Source: Gemmatimonadaceae bacterium (GTDB taxonomy: Bacteria > Gemmatimonadota > Gemmatimonadetes > Gemmatimonadales > Gemmatimonadaceae). Taken from it: 64,000 nucleotides of DNA. Below, piece after piece: positions 1 to 8,306 of the stretch. A program made the translations under genes and the position numbers. The notes beneath the pieces are model-generated. The model ran no database searches and was not told the DNA's origin. It was given only the letters and a program-made list of their open reading frames with translations. The DNA lies in assembly GCA_016742275.1 (NCBI GenBank), contig JACVCD010000009.1, positions 124,001-188,000 on the forward strand. The letters are read 5' to 3'. Position 1 is the first letter of the stretch; each line of letters opens with the position of its first letter.

Positions 1-1
1 C

Positions 2-265
2 GTGACATCGCGCAGTGCATCAGGCGGCGCGGTGGCAACACTGACGGTGGACGATGACGGGCCGGGTGTTCCGGTGGTCGATCGTCAACGAGTGTTCGAC
101 CGGTTCTTTCGCGGAGACGCGGCGCGTCAGCGGAGAGCGGATGGCAGTGGCCTGGGACTCGCCATCGCCGCGTGGATTGCGCAGCGCCACGCCGGGCAGA
201 TCCACATCAGTGGAAGTGATCTGGGCGGTGCGTCATTCGTGGTGACGCTGCCTCGTCAGACCTGA
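2..265 (+). CDS. Sensor histidine kinase, C-terminal ATPase fragment (5' truncated)
   Basis: This is the last ~87 codons of a two-component sensor kinase whose start lies before the window. The HATPase_c signatures are visible in order: a G1 box (DDDGPGVP), an F box (VFDRFFRGD) and a G2 box (GSGLGLAIA), followed by the usual C-terminal beta segment ending in VTLP. The N box, the phospho-accepting His and the sensor domain are outside the window. The codon read as the first is only an in-frame GTG inside the gene, so no true start is present. The same-strand metal-efflux operon beginning at 909 has an 11-bp direct repeat in its promoter. This suggests, but does not prove, that this kinase and its unseen partner regulator control efflux in the manner of CzcRS or CusRS. 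Confidence 0.9.
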   Translation: MTSRSASGGAVATLTVDDDGPGVPVVDRQRVFDRFFRGDAARQRRADGSGLGLAIAAWIAQRHAGQIHISGSDLGGASFVVTLPRQT

Positions 266-279
266 TCGGCTGACTGATC

Positions 280-302
280 ACTCGGTGCGCCGTGCACCGA
301 GT
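280..302. terminator. Stem-loop between convergent genes
   Basis: A perfect 9-bp stem (ACTCGGTGC / GCACCGAGT) with a GCCGT loop lies between the convergent ends of the kinase gene (stop at 265) and the FliS-like gene (stop at 318). No T-tract follows on either strand, so intrinsic termination is plausible but not assured. Confidence 0.5.
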
Positions 303-317
303 AGATGAACTACACGA

Positions 318-818
318 TTAGCAAACCGGTAGATCGGCTCGCGGTTCAATGCGGCCGGGCAACTCCGGCTGGATCGCGCGCCGCCACGCATCGCGTAGCG
401 TACGCAGACACTGCGCGGCTCCCATGAAGTCATGCTGCTCCACGGCATCTTCGCACCAGGCGTACAATGCGTCGAAACTGCGTGAAGCCGACGACTCCAG
501 ATCCAGTGCTTCGCGCAGCAGGCCGATCGTGCGCCGTGCACCCGCGAGATCGAACGACTCGCAGGAACGGATAGCACGATCGTACGCCCGCATCAGGCGC
601 GCGAGGGGATCGGTGGCGGCCTGGTGATCGGCGTCGATCACCGGAAATGACAAAGCAGGCGTCGGAATGGGCACGGCTCGTGGAGCTAGAGGAACAGTTC
701 GCGCAATCGTCTGCGCTGAATTGTTGTGTCGGCTACCAGCGGCCGGGACTTGAACCCAGAATGGAAAATTGGGCAGTCGGCGTGTGATTTGACGCACTGG
801 CTGTGACGCTGGCGTCAT
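318..818 (-). CDS. FliS-like flagellin-chaperone-type helical protein (orphan)
   Basis: The 166-aa product has a variable, proline-containing N-terminus of about 65 residues and a helical C-terminal part (about residues 68-150). That part follows the FliS layout: an LxxLYxxAI-type first helix (LMRAYDRAIRSCE), a short FDLAGA turn, a helix ending in LDLE, an SFDALYAWCEDAV helix, and a final LRDAWRRAI helix that matches the LREAWxxAI ending of FliS. FliS binds flagellin and prevents premature polymerisation in the cytosol. I chose the ATG at 818 because GAGG lies 6 nt upstream; GTG at 869 and ATG at 830 are alternatives. No other flagellar gene is visible, so function is inferred from pattern only. 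It is transcribed away from the efflux operon. Confidence 0.6.
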   Translation of the reverse strand: MTPASQPVRQITRRLPNFPFWVQVPAAGSRHNNSAQTIARTVPLAPRAVPIPTPALSFPVIDADHQAATDPLARLMRAYDRAIRSCESFDLAGARRTIGLLREALDLESSASRSFDALYAWCEDAVEQHDFMGAAQCLRTLRDAWRRAIQPELPGRIEPRADLPVC

Positions 819-868
819 GTCCGGCCTCATCGACGGGTTCGAAAACGGCGGTCGTTCGGGTCGCCCCA

Positions 869-903
869 CCTTTCATGTCCCTTTCATGGCGGGGTGGTAG
901 GGT
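869..903 (+). promoter_or_regulatory. Efflux-operon promoter with 11-bp-phased direct repeat
   Basis: Two identical CCTTTCATG copies (869-877 and 880-888) start exactly 11 bp apart. A TAGGGT hexamer (898-903) follows and ends 5 nt before the ATG at 909. The repeat covers the place where a -35 box would sit, and no good -35 is visible. Direct repeats one helical turn apart are typical sites for OmpR/PhoB-type response regulators. Activation by such a regulator is inferred. Confidence 0.5.
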
Positions 904-908
904 GCGCC

Positions 909-2243
909 ATGCGAGCCCCTTTCCCGAAACAAAAACGGTCAGATCGACCTACTCAGTCCCCTCTATTGGCCGCTCTCAGGGCTGTTGCCCTGGCTGGCCT
1001 GACGGTCGGCGGAAGCCTCGAAGCCCAAAGCACACCCGCTGCCGATTCCCTGGATTTGCACCGTGCCCTCGCAATGGCTCGGCGGGACGGCCTGCAGCGC
1101 CAACTAGTAGATGCGCGCGCCACCATGGCCAGCGGGCAGGTGCGTGAATCCACGCAGTGGCTCAACCCCACCATCGAGTGGCGCCGCGAAAATCTGGGGA
1201 GCCCACTGCAGCCGGACATCTTTGCCACGGCCTATGTGCCGTTTGACCTGTCGGGTCGGCGATTGGCATTACGTGGGGCGGGGCAGGCCGGCCAGCAGCG
1301 AGTCGAATCAGATGCCATGGCAGAACGACGGGCGGCGGATTTGCACGTCGCCCAATCCTGGCTCGACGCCGCAGCCAACACCGAGTTGGCGGCCGTGATG
1401 CGTGGACAGGCATCGGCTCTGGCCGAACTCGCGCGGATTGACTCGGTACGGGTGCGTGAAGGACTGGTGGCCGAGGCTGTGGGGCTCCGCACATCAATAG
1501 AAGCGGATCGTGCACAACTGGCCGCCGTGCGTGCGGATCGCGACGCTGCGCAAAGTCTCGTGAGTTTGTCACGACAATTGGGCACATCGATTGTGGGTGC
1601 GATGTTGGCAGCGCTCACTACTCCTGTATTGCCAGCGGCACCCGATTCTGTATTTGCTGTGGACCATGCGCGGCGGTCGCGTCCCGAACTTCGGGCGCGA
1701 GAGGCCGCTGTGCTCGAAGCCAGACGACGTCTCGCAGCCGAGCAGCGTGGTGTGTTGGGCGAGGTGCAATTGCAGGGTGGTACCAAGGAGACGAGCGGAT
1801 TCATGACCGGCCAGCTTGGTGTGGCCATGCCGCTTCCGTTGTTCAATCGGAATGACGGTGCTCGTGCCCGCGCGACGGGTGGTTTGCGCGAAGCCACTGT
1901 GCTGCAGCGCGATGCGCTATTGGCACTGCGCGGTGAGGTGGAGCGCACCAGACAGCACTACATGAAGGTGCAATCCACCATGACGGCTGCGGTCACCTTC
2001 GATCAGCGTGCCACTGCACTCGTGGAAAGTGCACGCGTGGCGTACCGCGAAGGACATATGACACTCACCGAACTGCTGGATGCTGAACGTGCTGCTGTGG
2101 ATGCCCGCACGCTGCACCGACAGTGGTTGGTGGAGGCGTGGATGGCGCGCCTGACACTCGAACTGACGTTGGGCGGCCGACTCGATTCGGATAGTCCGCT
2201 CGATCTTCCCGTGATCTCCAACTCGTCGCCGGACCGCCGCTGA
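909..2243 (+). CDS. TolC/CzcC-family outer-membrane efflux channel
   Basis: This 444-aa outer-membrane factor is the exit duct of a tripartite RND pump. The N-terminus is basic, then hydrophobic, and ends in a likely signal-peptidase site near SLEAQS. The rest is alanine-, arginine- and glutamine-rich long helices in two repeats, including PTIEWRRENL and LTELLDAERA segments typical of OEP proteins. Length is normal for CusC/CzcC members. The ATG at 909 is preferred to GTG at 894 because the signal peptide fits better and a TAGGGT hexamer ends 5 nt upstream, which suggests a leaderless start. The stop overlaps the next ATG (TGATG at 2241-2245), so the fusion-protein gene is probably translationally coupled. 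Confidence 0.9.
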   Translation: MRAPFPKQKRSDRPTQSPLLAALRAVALAGLTVGGSLEAQSTPAADSLDLHRALAMARRDGLQRQLVDARATMASGQVRESTQWLNPTIEWRRENLGSPLQPDIFATAYVPFDLSGRRLALRGAGQAGQQRVESDAMAERRAADLHVAQSWLDAAANTELAAVMRGQASALAELARIDSVRVREGLVAEAVGLRTSIEADRAQLAAVRADRDAAQSLVSLSRQLGTSIVGAMLAALTTPVLPAAPDSVFAVDHARRSRPELRAREAAVLEARRRLAAEQRGVLGEVQLQGGTKETSGFMTGQLGVAMPLPLFNRNDGARARATGGLREATVLQRDALLALRGEVERTRQHYMKVQSTMTAAVTFDQRATALVESARVAYREGHMTLTELLDAERAAVDARTLHRQWLVEAWMARLTLELTLGGRLDSDSPLDLPVISNSSPDRR

Positions 2244-3505
2244 TGATGCACTTGAAGAAGTTCTTGATGATGCGTACTTCGAGGATGGTCGCTTCCATGG
2301 CCGCGACCGGTGCGCTGCTGATGGGTGGGCCATTGGCCTGTGGATCCGCGTCCGATGGTGCGTCGGAGAAAACGCATACCGAGGCGAATTCTTCCTCCGA
2401 CATGACTGACAGTGCGACACTGTCGGCAGAAGCGGTTACGATCGCTGGTTTTGCTGTGGATACGGCGCGACGGCTTCCATGGCGCAGTGTGGTGCAGGTG
2501 CCAGGGAGACTGCAGCTCGATCCCGAAGCGTTCGAAACCATTGGGTCCATTACCGAAGGGCGCATCACGCACGTGACGGTGCGTGTGGGTGATCGCGTAC
2601 GCGCCGGACAGGGGCTGGTGTTCATTCACAGCCACGAAATCATGGATGCGCGGAGTGGACTGCGCAGTGCATCGGCCGTGGTGGATGCAGCAGAAGCCGA
2701 GCGCACATTGGCGATCAGTGCGGCTGAACGTGCGCAACGTTTGTTCGACAGCAAGGCCATGTCGCGCGCTGAACTGGATCGCGCGGTCGTCGCACGTACG
2801 GTGGCGGTGAGCGCACACGCGCGCGCGGTATCGGATCGTGATCGTGCGGCGGCACTGGTTGAGCATCTGGCGGGCAACGGACCATTGCCTGCCGGTGCGG
2901 ACGAACACGACGTGATCATTCGGACACCGATCGGCGGTGTGGTGACATCGCGCATTGCGCAGCCTGGTACGGTGGTGCTGCCTGGCATGGCGCTGCTCAC
3001 CGTGGGAGATCCCACGCGTCTGCAACTCGAGATGCACGTTCCGGAGAACGCGGCGCTGGGTATTTCGGCAGGACATCCGGTGCGTTACGCAGTCACCGAC
3101 GCGCCGGGATCGCGGTACGATGCGGTGGTATGGCGTGTGGCTCCCACGGTGGATTCACTCACGCGCACGATTCAGGTGATTGCGCGCCCCAAGGGTGAGC
3201 GTGGTGGACGAGCAGAAAGTTTTGTGCAGGCAGAAGTTCGTGGCGAGCAGCGTGATGCTGTGGTGCAAGTGCCGGCCAGTGCCGTGGTGGCATTCGATGG
3301 TGATACGGTGGTTTTCAAGGCAGAACAACGTGGTGGTGGATTGTTTCTCCAAGCGGTTCGAGTGCGTGTTGGACGCCGCACGACAGAGCACGTCGAAGTG
3401 CTCGCAGGAGTTGATCAGGCCATGTCGGTTCTGTCACGTGGTGCCGCGATTGCCAAGGCAGAGTTGCTGCGGGGGCGTGGTGGCGGTGGAGCAGGGGAGC
3501 ACTGA
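2243..3505 (+). CDS. RND efflux periplasmic adaptor (CzcB/CusB-type), lipoprotein
   Basis: This 420-aa membrane fusion protein links the inner-membrane pump to the outer-membrane channel. The N-terminus is a signal sequence ending in a lipobox (PLACG), so it is probably lipid-anchored. A lipoyl/barrel-sandwich half motif lies near residues 85-125 (GRITHVTVRVGDRVRAGQGL) and the second half near 220-250 (IRTPIGGVVTSRIAQPG), with an alpha-hairpin between them and a beta-barrel and membrane-proximal domain after. No His/Met-rich metal-binding N-terminal extension is present, so the metal cannot be deduced. It sits between the channel gene (1-nt overlap) and the pump gene (2-nt gap). Confidence 0.92.
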   Translation: MMHLKKFLMMRTSRMVASMAATGALLMGGPLACGSASDGASEKTHTEANSSSDMTDSATLSAEAVTIAGFAVDTARRLPWRSVVQVPGRLQLDPEAFETIGSITEGRITHVTVRVGDRVRAGQGLVFIHSHEIMDARSGLRSASAVVDAAEAERTLAISAAERAQRLFDSKAMSRAELDRAVVARTVAVSAHARAVSDRDRAAALVEHLAGNGPLPAGADEHDVIIRTPIGGVVTSRIAQPGTVVLPGMALLTVGDPTRLQLEMHVPENAALGISAGHPVRYAVTDAPGSRYDAVVWRVAPTVDSLTRTIQVIARPKGERGGRAESFVQAEVRGEQRDAVVQVPASAVVAFDGDTVVFKAEQRGGGLFLQAVRVRVGRRTTEHVEVLAGVDQAMSVLSRGAAIAKAELLRGRGGGGAGEH

Positions 3506-3507
3506 GC

Positions 3508-6500
3508 ATGCGATGGCTTGTACATCTCGCGCTGCGTCGTCGTGGGCTCGTGGTGGGTTTCACGTTGCTGCTCATGGCAGCAGGGCTTGTGGCTTTGCAG
3601 CGCATTCCGTTCGACGCGTTTCCCGATCTGACCGGCACACGAGTCGAAGTCATATCCGTCGCACCTGGTTTGGCACCGGAGGAAGTCGAACGCCTGGTGA
3701 CGTACCCCATCGAGTCCAACCTCATGGGTGTGCCCGGTGCGCAGGGCGTGCGTTCTGTCTCCAAGTTCGGGCTGTCGCTTATCACGGTCCCGTTTCCCGA
3801 TGACGTGGACGTGTATTTCGCGCGTCAGCTCGTGCAACAACGACTCACCGATGTGGCGAGTTCCTTGCCTACAGGTGTCGAACCGATGCTCGGGCCCGTG
3901 TCGACGCCGATGGGCGAGCTGTATCAGTATGTAGTGACCAGCGACTCGCTCTCGCTCACCGAACTGAAAACGCTGCACGACTACGTCGTGCGCCCCCGTC
4001 TGCGTACCGTAGCCGGCGTTTCGGAAGTGAACTCCTGGGGCGGGCTCACCGAGCGCATTGATGTGGAAGTCGATCCAGTGCGATTGGCGGCTCGTCGCAT
4101 GACGATGGTCGACGTGGATCGGGCGCTGGCCAATAACACCCTGAGTTTTGGCGGCAGTTATCTCGAGCAGGGTGGCGAGCGTTTCACATTGCGAGGACTG
4201 GGTCGTGTCGAACATCCGGAGGACATTGCACGCATCGTGATTGGTGCCTACGCCGGCGTGCCGGTGCGCGTGAGCGATGTGGCCACGGTGAAACGTGGGG
4301 CGTTGCCGCGCAATGGTGCGGTAACTAAGGACGGCGTTGGCGAAGTCGTGAGCGGAATGGTGCTCAAGCTCAAGGGGGCAGACTCACGGCATGTGATAGC
4401 CGGTGTGCGTGCCCGTATGGAAGAGATCCGCTCTTCGCTCCCGTCGCATGTGGCCGTTGTGCCGTTCTACGATCAGACCGATCTCGTGGGTCGTACGACC
4501 AGTACGATCGTGAAGAATCTGATTGAAGGCGGATTGCTGGTCATTGCCGTGTTGTTTCTGTTCCTGCGCAATGTGCGTGCCGCATTCATCGTGGCATCGG
4601 TCATTCCCATCTCCATGCTGATGGCCTTCATCGGTATGGCCACGTTTGGCTATTCGGCCAATCTGATGAGCCTCGGTGCGCTCGACTTCGGACTGATCGT
4701 CGATGCCTCAGTGGTGATGGTGGAAGGGTTCATTCGCCGGCTCGAAACGTCAGGGAATACGGAACGACGTGGGCTCTTCGAACGTGCCGCTATCGAAGTC
4801 GGTCGACCGATTCTGTTCGGTATTGCCATCATCGTGGCCGTGTACATTCCGATCTTCACGCTCGATGGCATGGAAGGGCGGATGTTTAAGCCCATGGCAT
4901 TCACGGTGGTGTGTGCGGTGCTGGGCAGTCTGCTCCTGGCACTCACCTATGTGCCAGCGGTGTCGAGTTGGGCGCTGCGCGGCGGGCACGCCGCACCGGC
5001 ACCATGGCTCACGCGTTTGACCGCCGCCTATGGACGCGTACTCCGTCGTGTCATGCAGTCGCCGCGTCCCGTATTGGGTGTGGCAATGGTCCTGGTGGTG
5101 GTGTCCGCATGGTCGATGACACGTATTGGCACGGAGTTCATGCCGCGTCTCGATGAAGGGGCAATTCTCATCAATACGCGCCGCATGCCCAGTGTAGATC
5201 TGGCCGATGCCACGCGATTGTCACTGGCATCTGAGCGCATCGTGCGGCGGTTCCCGGAAGTGATCACGGTGGTCACGAAGGAAGGTCGCCCTGATCTGGC
5301 CACCGAGGCCATGGGGCTCTTCGAAGGCGATATGTACGTGATCCTCAAGCCGCAATCCGAGTGGAGCACGGCAAGGACGCGTGAAGGCCTGGTGGCAGCG
5401 TTCGATTCCGCACTCGCGGTAATTCCCGGGCTCGACGTGGCGTTCACGCAGCCATTGGCGATGCGTCTCGATGAGGCCGAAAGCGGAATCAAGACCGACC
5501 TCGGCGTCAAAGTCGTAGGCCCCGACCTTGAGCAGAATCAGTCCGTTGCCGAACGCATTCGGCGTGTCATTGCTTCGGTGCCGGGGAACGCTGATGTCGG
5601 CGTCGAAGTCGCAGAAGGCAGTGGTCAGGTCCGGCTCGCTGTGCGGCGGGAAGCGCTGGCCCAGTACGGCGTGTCTGTTGCTGATGTACGCGACGCGCTC
5701 GACATGGCCATGGGATCGCGGGCGGCGGCCGAGTGGGTGGATGGATTCCGTCGGGTGGATATCGCCGTGCGACTACCTGAGGTCTATCGCGCGGATGCGG
5801 CGGCCATTGGCCGACTCACGTTGCGCGCGCCGGGAGGTGAGCTGGTACCGCTGTCGGCAGTCACGACCATCGAGTCCACGACCGGGCCGGAGCTGATCGG
5901 TCATGAAGATGCGCAACGACGCTCGCTGGTATTGAGCAATGTGCGTGGACGCGATCTCGGCGGATTTGTCCGTGAGGTTCGTGAGCGAATCGCGCGCGAA
6001 GTGTCACTACCGGCCGGTGTGTTTCTCGAGTGGGGTGGTCAGTATGAGAATCAGCAGCGCGCCATGAAACGACTGGAAGTTGTGGTGCCACTGGCCCTGC
6101 TGCTGATCTTCGCTTTGCTCTACGTGTCGTTCCGCTCCATTCCGCAGGCGGTACTAGTGTTGTCGAATGTGCCTTTTGCGCTGGTGGGCGGCATTGCTGC
6201 ACTCTGGGTACGCGGACTCAATCTCAACCTGTCAGCGAGTATCGGCTTCATCGCGTTGTTCGGCATTGCCGTGCTGAACGGCGTGGTGATGGTGGAACAC
6301 CTGAATCATCTGCGGCGGGATCATTCCCACCCATCGGACGACGATGATCACACAGATCCAGTGGCATCGCGTGTCCGCCGCGGAGCGGCAGACCGTCTCC
6401 GTCCGGTCCTCATGACGGCATTGGTCGCCAGTCTTGGTTTCGTCCCGATGGCACTCAGCACCAGTCCGGGCAGCGAAGTGCAGCGACCGCTGGCCAGCGT

Positions 6501-6624
6501 GGTCATTGGAGGACTGGTCACCAGTACGCTGCTGACGCTGTTCGTGTTGCCGGTGCTGTATACGTGGCTTGAACGACGACACGTTGATCGAAAGACCGTC
6601 GAATCGCGGCGCGCGGTGGTATAG
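3508..6624 (+). CDS. Heavy-metal RND efflux pump, CzcA/CusA family
   Basis: The 1038-aa inner-membrane proton-driven transporter has the usual length for the HME-RND family. It opens with the typical first helix and an IPFDAFPDLTGTRVEV segment. Transmembrane helix 4 carries the HME signature DFGLIVDASVVMVEG near residue 393, keeping the two Asp and the Glu thought to relay protons. A short His/Asp-rich cytoplasmic loop (HSHPSDDDDHTDP, about residues 938-950) near the end could bind or sense metal. Divalent cations such as Zn, Co, Cd or Ni seem likelier than Cu(I) from the CzcA-like helix 4, but the substrate is not settled. The gene is third in the operon and ends in TATAG, which may be part of a promoter for the next gene. 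Confidence 0.93.
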   Translation: MRWLVHLALRRRGLVVGFTLLLMAAGLVALQRIPFDAFPDLTGTRVEVISVAPGLAPEEVERLVTYPIESNLMGVPGAQGVRSVSKFGLSLITVPFPDDVDVYFARQLVQQRLTDVASSLPTGVEPMLGPVSTPMGELYQYVVTSDSLSLTELKTLHDYVVRPRLRTVAGVSEVNSWGGLTERIDVEVDPVRLAARRMTMVDVDRALANNTLSFGGSYLEQGGERFTLRGLGRVEHPEDIARIVIGAYAGVPVRVSDVATVKRGALPRNGAVTKDGVGEVVSGMVLKLKGADSRHVIAGVRARMEEIRSSLPSHVAVVPFYDQTDLVGRTTSTIVKNLIEGGLLVIAVLFLFLRNVRAAFIVASVIPISMLMAFIGMATFGYSANLMSLGALDFGLIVDASVVMVEGFIRRLETSGNTERRGLFERAAIEVGRPILFGIAIIVAVYIPIFTLDGMEGRMFKPMAFTVVCAVLGSLLLALTYVPAVSSWALRGGHAAPAPWLTRLTAAYGRVLRRVMQSPRPVLGVAMVLVVVSAWSMTRIGTEFMPRLDEGAILINTRRMPSVDLADATRLSLASERIVRRFPEVITVVTKEGRPDLATEAMGLFEGDMYVILKPQSEWSTARTREGLVAAFDSALAVIPGLDVAFTQPLAMRLDEAESGIKTDLGVKVVGPDLEQNQSVAERIRRVIASVPGNADVGVEVAEGSGQVRLAVRREALAQYGVSVADVRDALDMAMGSRAAAEWVDGFRRVDIAVRLPEVYRADAAAIGRLTLRAPGGELVPLSAVTTIESTTGPELIGHEDAQRRSLVLSNVRGRDLGGFVREVRERIAREVSLPAGVFLEWGGQYENQQRAMKRLEVVVPLALLLIFALLYVSFRSIPQAVLVLSNVPFALVGGIAALWVRGLNLNLSASIGFIALFGIAVLNGVVMVEHLNHLRRDHSHPSDDDDHTDPVASRVRRGAADRLRPVLMTALVASLGFVPMALSTSPGSEVQRPLASVVIGGLVTSTLLTLFVLPVLYTWLERRHVDRKTVESRRAVV

Positions 6625-6670
6625 TTCGGACGCCGTCCAGCGTCCCACCTCATCCCGCTGCTGTCCGCTC

Positions 6671-7870
6671 ATGACTCACGTCGCCGATCCGCTACTGCGT
6701 TTTCGCGAGGAGTTTCCCATCCTCTCGACGTCCACGTATCTCGTGTCCAATTCGCTGGGTGCGATGCCTCGCACCGTGGCGACGATGTTGGGCCAGTACG
6801 CCGAGGAATGGCAGACGCGCGGTGTGCGTGCCTGGGCCGAGGGATGGTGGGAGATGCCACTCACGCTGGGCAATCGTATCGCGCCGCTGATCGGGGCTGA
6901 GAGTGGGCAGGTGGTCATGGTGCCCACGGTGACACAGGGCATGTGCACCATCCTGAGTGCACTCGACTACCCGGCGTCGCGCAATGAAGTCGTGATGACA
7001 GCGCTCGATTTTCCGTCGGTGAAGTACGCGTACGATGCACTCGCGCCGCGACTTGGCGCGCGCATTGTTGATGTGCCGTCGGATGACCAGCTGGGAATCG
7101 ACATCGAGCGTCTGTTGAACAGCATCACGGAACGGACACGCCTCGTGGCCATTTCGCACGTGTTGTTTCGTTCTGCATACATCATGGACGCGGCGCGCAT
7201 CTGTGCGAAGGCTCGCGAGGTGGGTGCGCTCGTCGCGCTCGACGCGTACCACAGTGTTGGCGTGATTCCAGTCGATGTGCAGGCACTGGGTGTGGATTTT
7301 CTTTGCGGCGGTGTGCTCAAGTGGCTGTGTGGTGGTCCCGGCGGCTGTTTCCTGTACGCGGCTCCGGCCATGAGCGAGCAGTACGCACCGGCGCTCACCG
7401 GATGGCAGGCCCATCGTACACCGTTTGCGTTTGATACCACCATGACGCCGGCATCAGGCGGCTGGCGTTGGTTGGGCGGTACACCCGTGGTGCCCGCGCT
7501 GTATGCCGGCCTCGAGGGACCACGTATCATCGGCGAAGCGGGCCTCGACGCCATTCGCGCCAAGAGTGTGCGGCAGACGTCGCAATTGATCGCGCAGGCC
7601 GATGCGCGTGGATGGACGGTGCACGCACCGCGAGACACCGAGCGACGGGGCGGCACGGTGGCGTTCAGTGTACCGCAGGCGGCCGAGGTCGCGCGCGCTC
7701 TTCTGGCCCGCGATGTGGTGATCGACTATCGGCCCGGCGCCGGCATTCGTGTCGCCCCGCATTTCTACACCACGGACGCGGAGCTCGACGACGTGGTGGC
7801 TGCCATGGACGACATCCTCGCGACGGGGGCATGGCGTGCCTTTGCCGGGGTCACCAGCACGGTGACCTGA
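6671..7870 (+). CDS. Kynureninase-like PLP enzyme (class V aminotransferase fold)
   Basis: The 399-aa protein has the fold-type I class V layout. An N-terminal TYLVSNSLGAMPR segment and an AWAEGWWEMPLTLGNRIA segment both match kynureninase, which cleaves kynurenine to anthranilate and alanine. A PLP-ring Asp lies in ALDAYHSVG (about Asp191), and the Schiff-base Lys is about Lys217 in FLCGGVLKWLCGGPGG. Kynureninases usually have YKY at the Lys; here it is LKW, so substrate choice may differ and a cysteine-desulfurase-like or other role cannot be excluded. The ATG at 6671 is chosen because the upstream extension overlaps czcA and lacks family similarity. No other tryptophan-catabolism gene is visible. 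Confidence 0.78.
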   Translation: MTHVADPLLRFREEFPILSTSTYLVSNSLGAMPRTVATMLGQYAEEWQTRGVRAWAEGWWEMPLTLGNRIAPLIGAESGQVVMVPTVTQGMCTILSALDYPASRNEVVMTALDFPSVKYAYDALAPRLGARIVDVPSDDQLGIDIERLLNSITERTRLVAISHVLFRSAYIMDAARICAKAREVGALVALDAYHSVGVIPVDVQALGVDFLCGGVLKWLCGGPGGCFLYAAPAMSEQYAPALTGWQAHRTPFAFDTTMTPASGGWRWLGGTPVVPALYAGLEGPRIIGEAGLDAIRAKSVRQTSQLIAQADARGWTVHAPRDTERRGGTVAFSVPQAAEVARALLARDVVIDYRPGAGIRVAPHFYTTDAELDDVVAAMDDILATGAWRAFAGVTSTVT

Positions 7871-7961
7871 ACTCGTATCAAGGGAGCCTCAACCGCTGGC
7901 GTACCTGCTGTCCCGACGCCAACTTGCACCGGTTCCCTCCTGTCCCTCATTCCCAGCGACG

Positions 7962-8198
7962 ATGAACGCCAATCAGCCCCGTAAGCTGCGTAAGCAGTAC
8001 GCGAACTCTTCGCATCCACTGATCGTGCTCAAGTTCGAAGACGGTCACGAGATCAAGGTCTACCAGAACACCGGCAAGGTGTTCGACGCGTGGGCCGGTG
8101 AGACGATCAAGATCATGGCCGTGTTCGACCCGACGTCGAGCGATTGGGAGCTCATCGAGTCCCGCAAGGCCGACGCGTTCGAAGACGCGCAGGACTGA
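7962..8198 (+). CDS. Small conserved-looking protein of unknown function
   Basis: This 78-aa soluble acidic protein is not one I recognise. It has a basic N-terminus (PRKLRKQY) and then alternating hydrophobic strands (HPLIVLKFEDGHEIKVYQ, ETIKIMAVFDP), which suggests a small beta-barrel or SH3-like fold. There is no signal peptide or membrane helix. The start ATG at 7962 follows a C-rich stretch without a clear ribosome binding site. It is followed by a strong hairpin and therefore probably ends its transcript. Confidence 0.7.
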   Translation: MNANQPRKLRKQYANSSHPLIVLKFEDGHEIKVYQNTGKVFDAWAGETIKIMAVFDPTSSDWELIESRKADAFEDAQD

Positions 8199-8210
8199 TC
8201 GATTCGAAAG

Positions 8211-8250
8211 GGACCGTGGGGTGCGCGCTGCTCGCGCGTCACACGGTCCT
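8211..8250 (+). terminator. Terminator-like hairpin after the small unknown gene
   Basis: Outer stem GGACCGTG (8212-8219) pairs with CACGGTCC (8242-8249). An inner stem GCGCG (8223-8227) pairs with CGCGC (8233-8237). The hairpin lies 13 nt after the stop and is followed by TCTC rather than a pure T-run. Confidence 0.6.
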
Positions 8251-8271
8251 CTCAGATGCGGTGCGCACCGG

Positions 8272-8300
8272 TTGCTCCGGTTCGCACCGCATTGTACTAT
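8272..8300 (+). promoter_or_regulatory. psuG promoter, leaderless geometry
   Basis: TTGCTC (8272-8277), a 17-nt spacer and TACTAT (8295-8300) form a sigma-70-like promoter. The hexamer ends 6 nt before the GTG at 8307, so transcription would start on the start codon itself. Confidence 0.5.
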
Positions 8301-8306
8301 GCCGAT

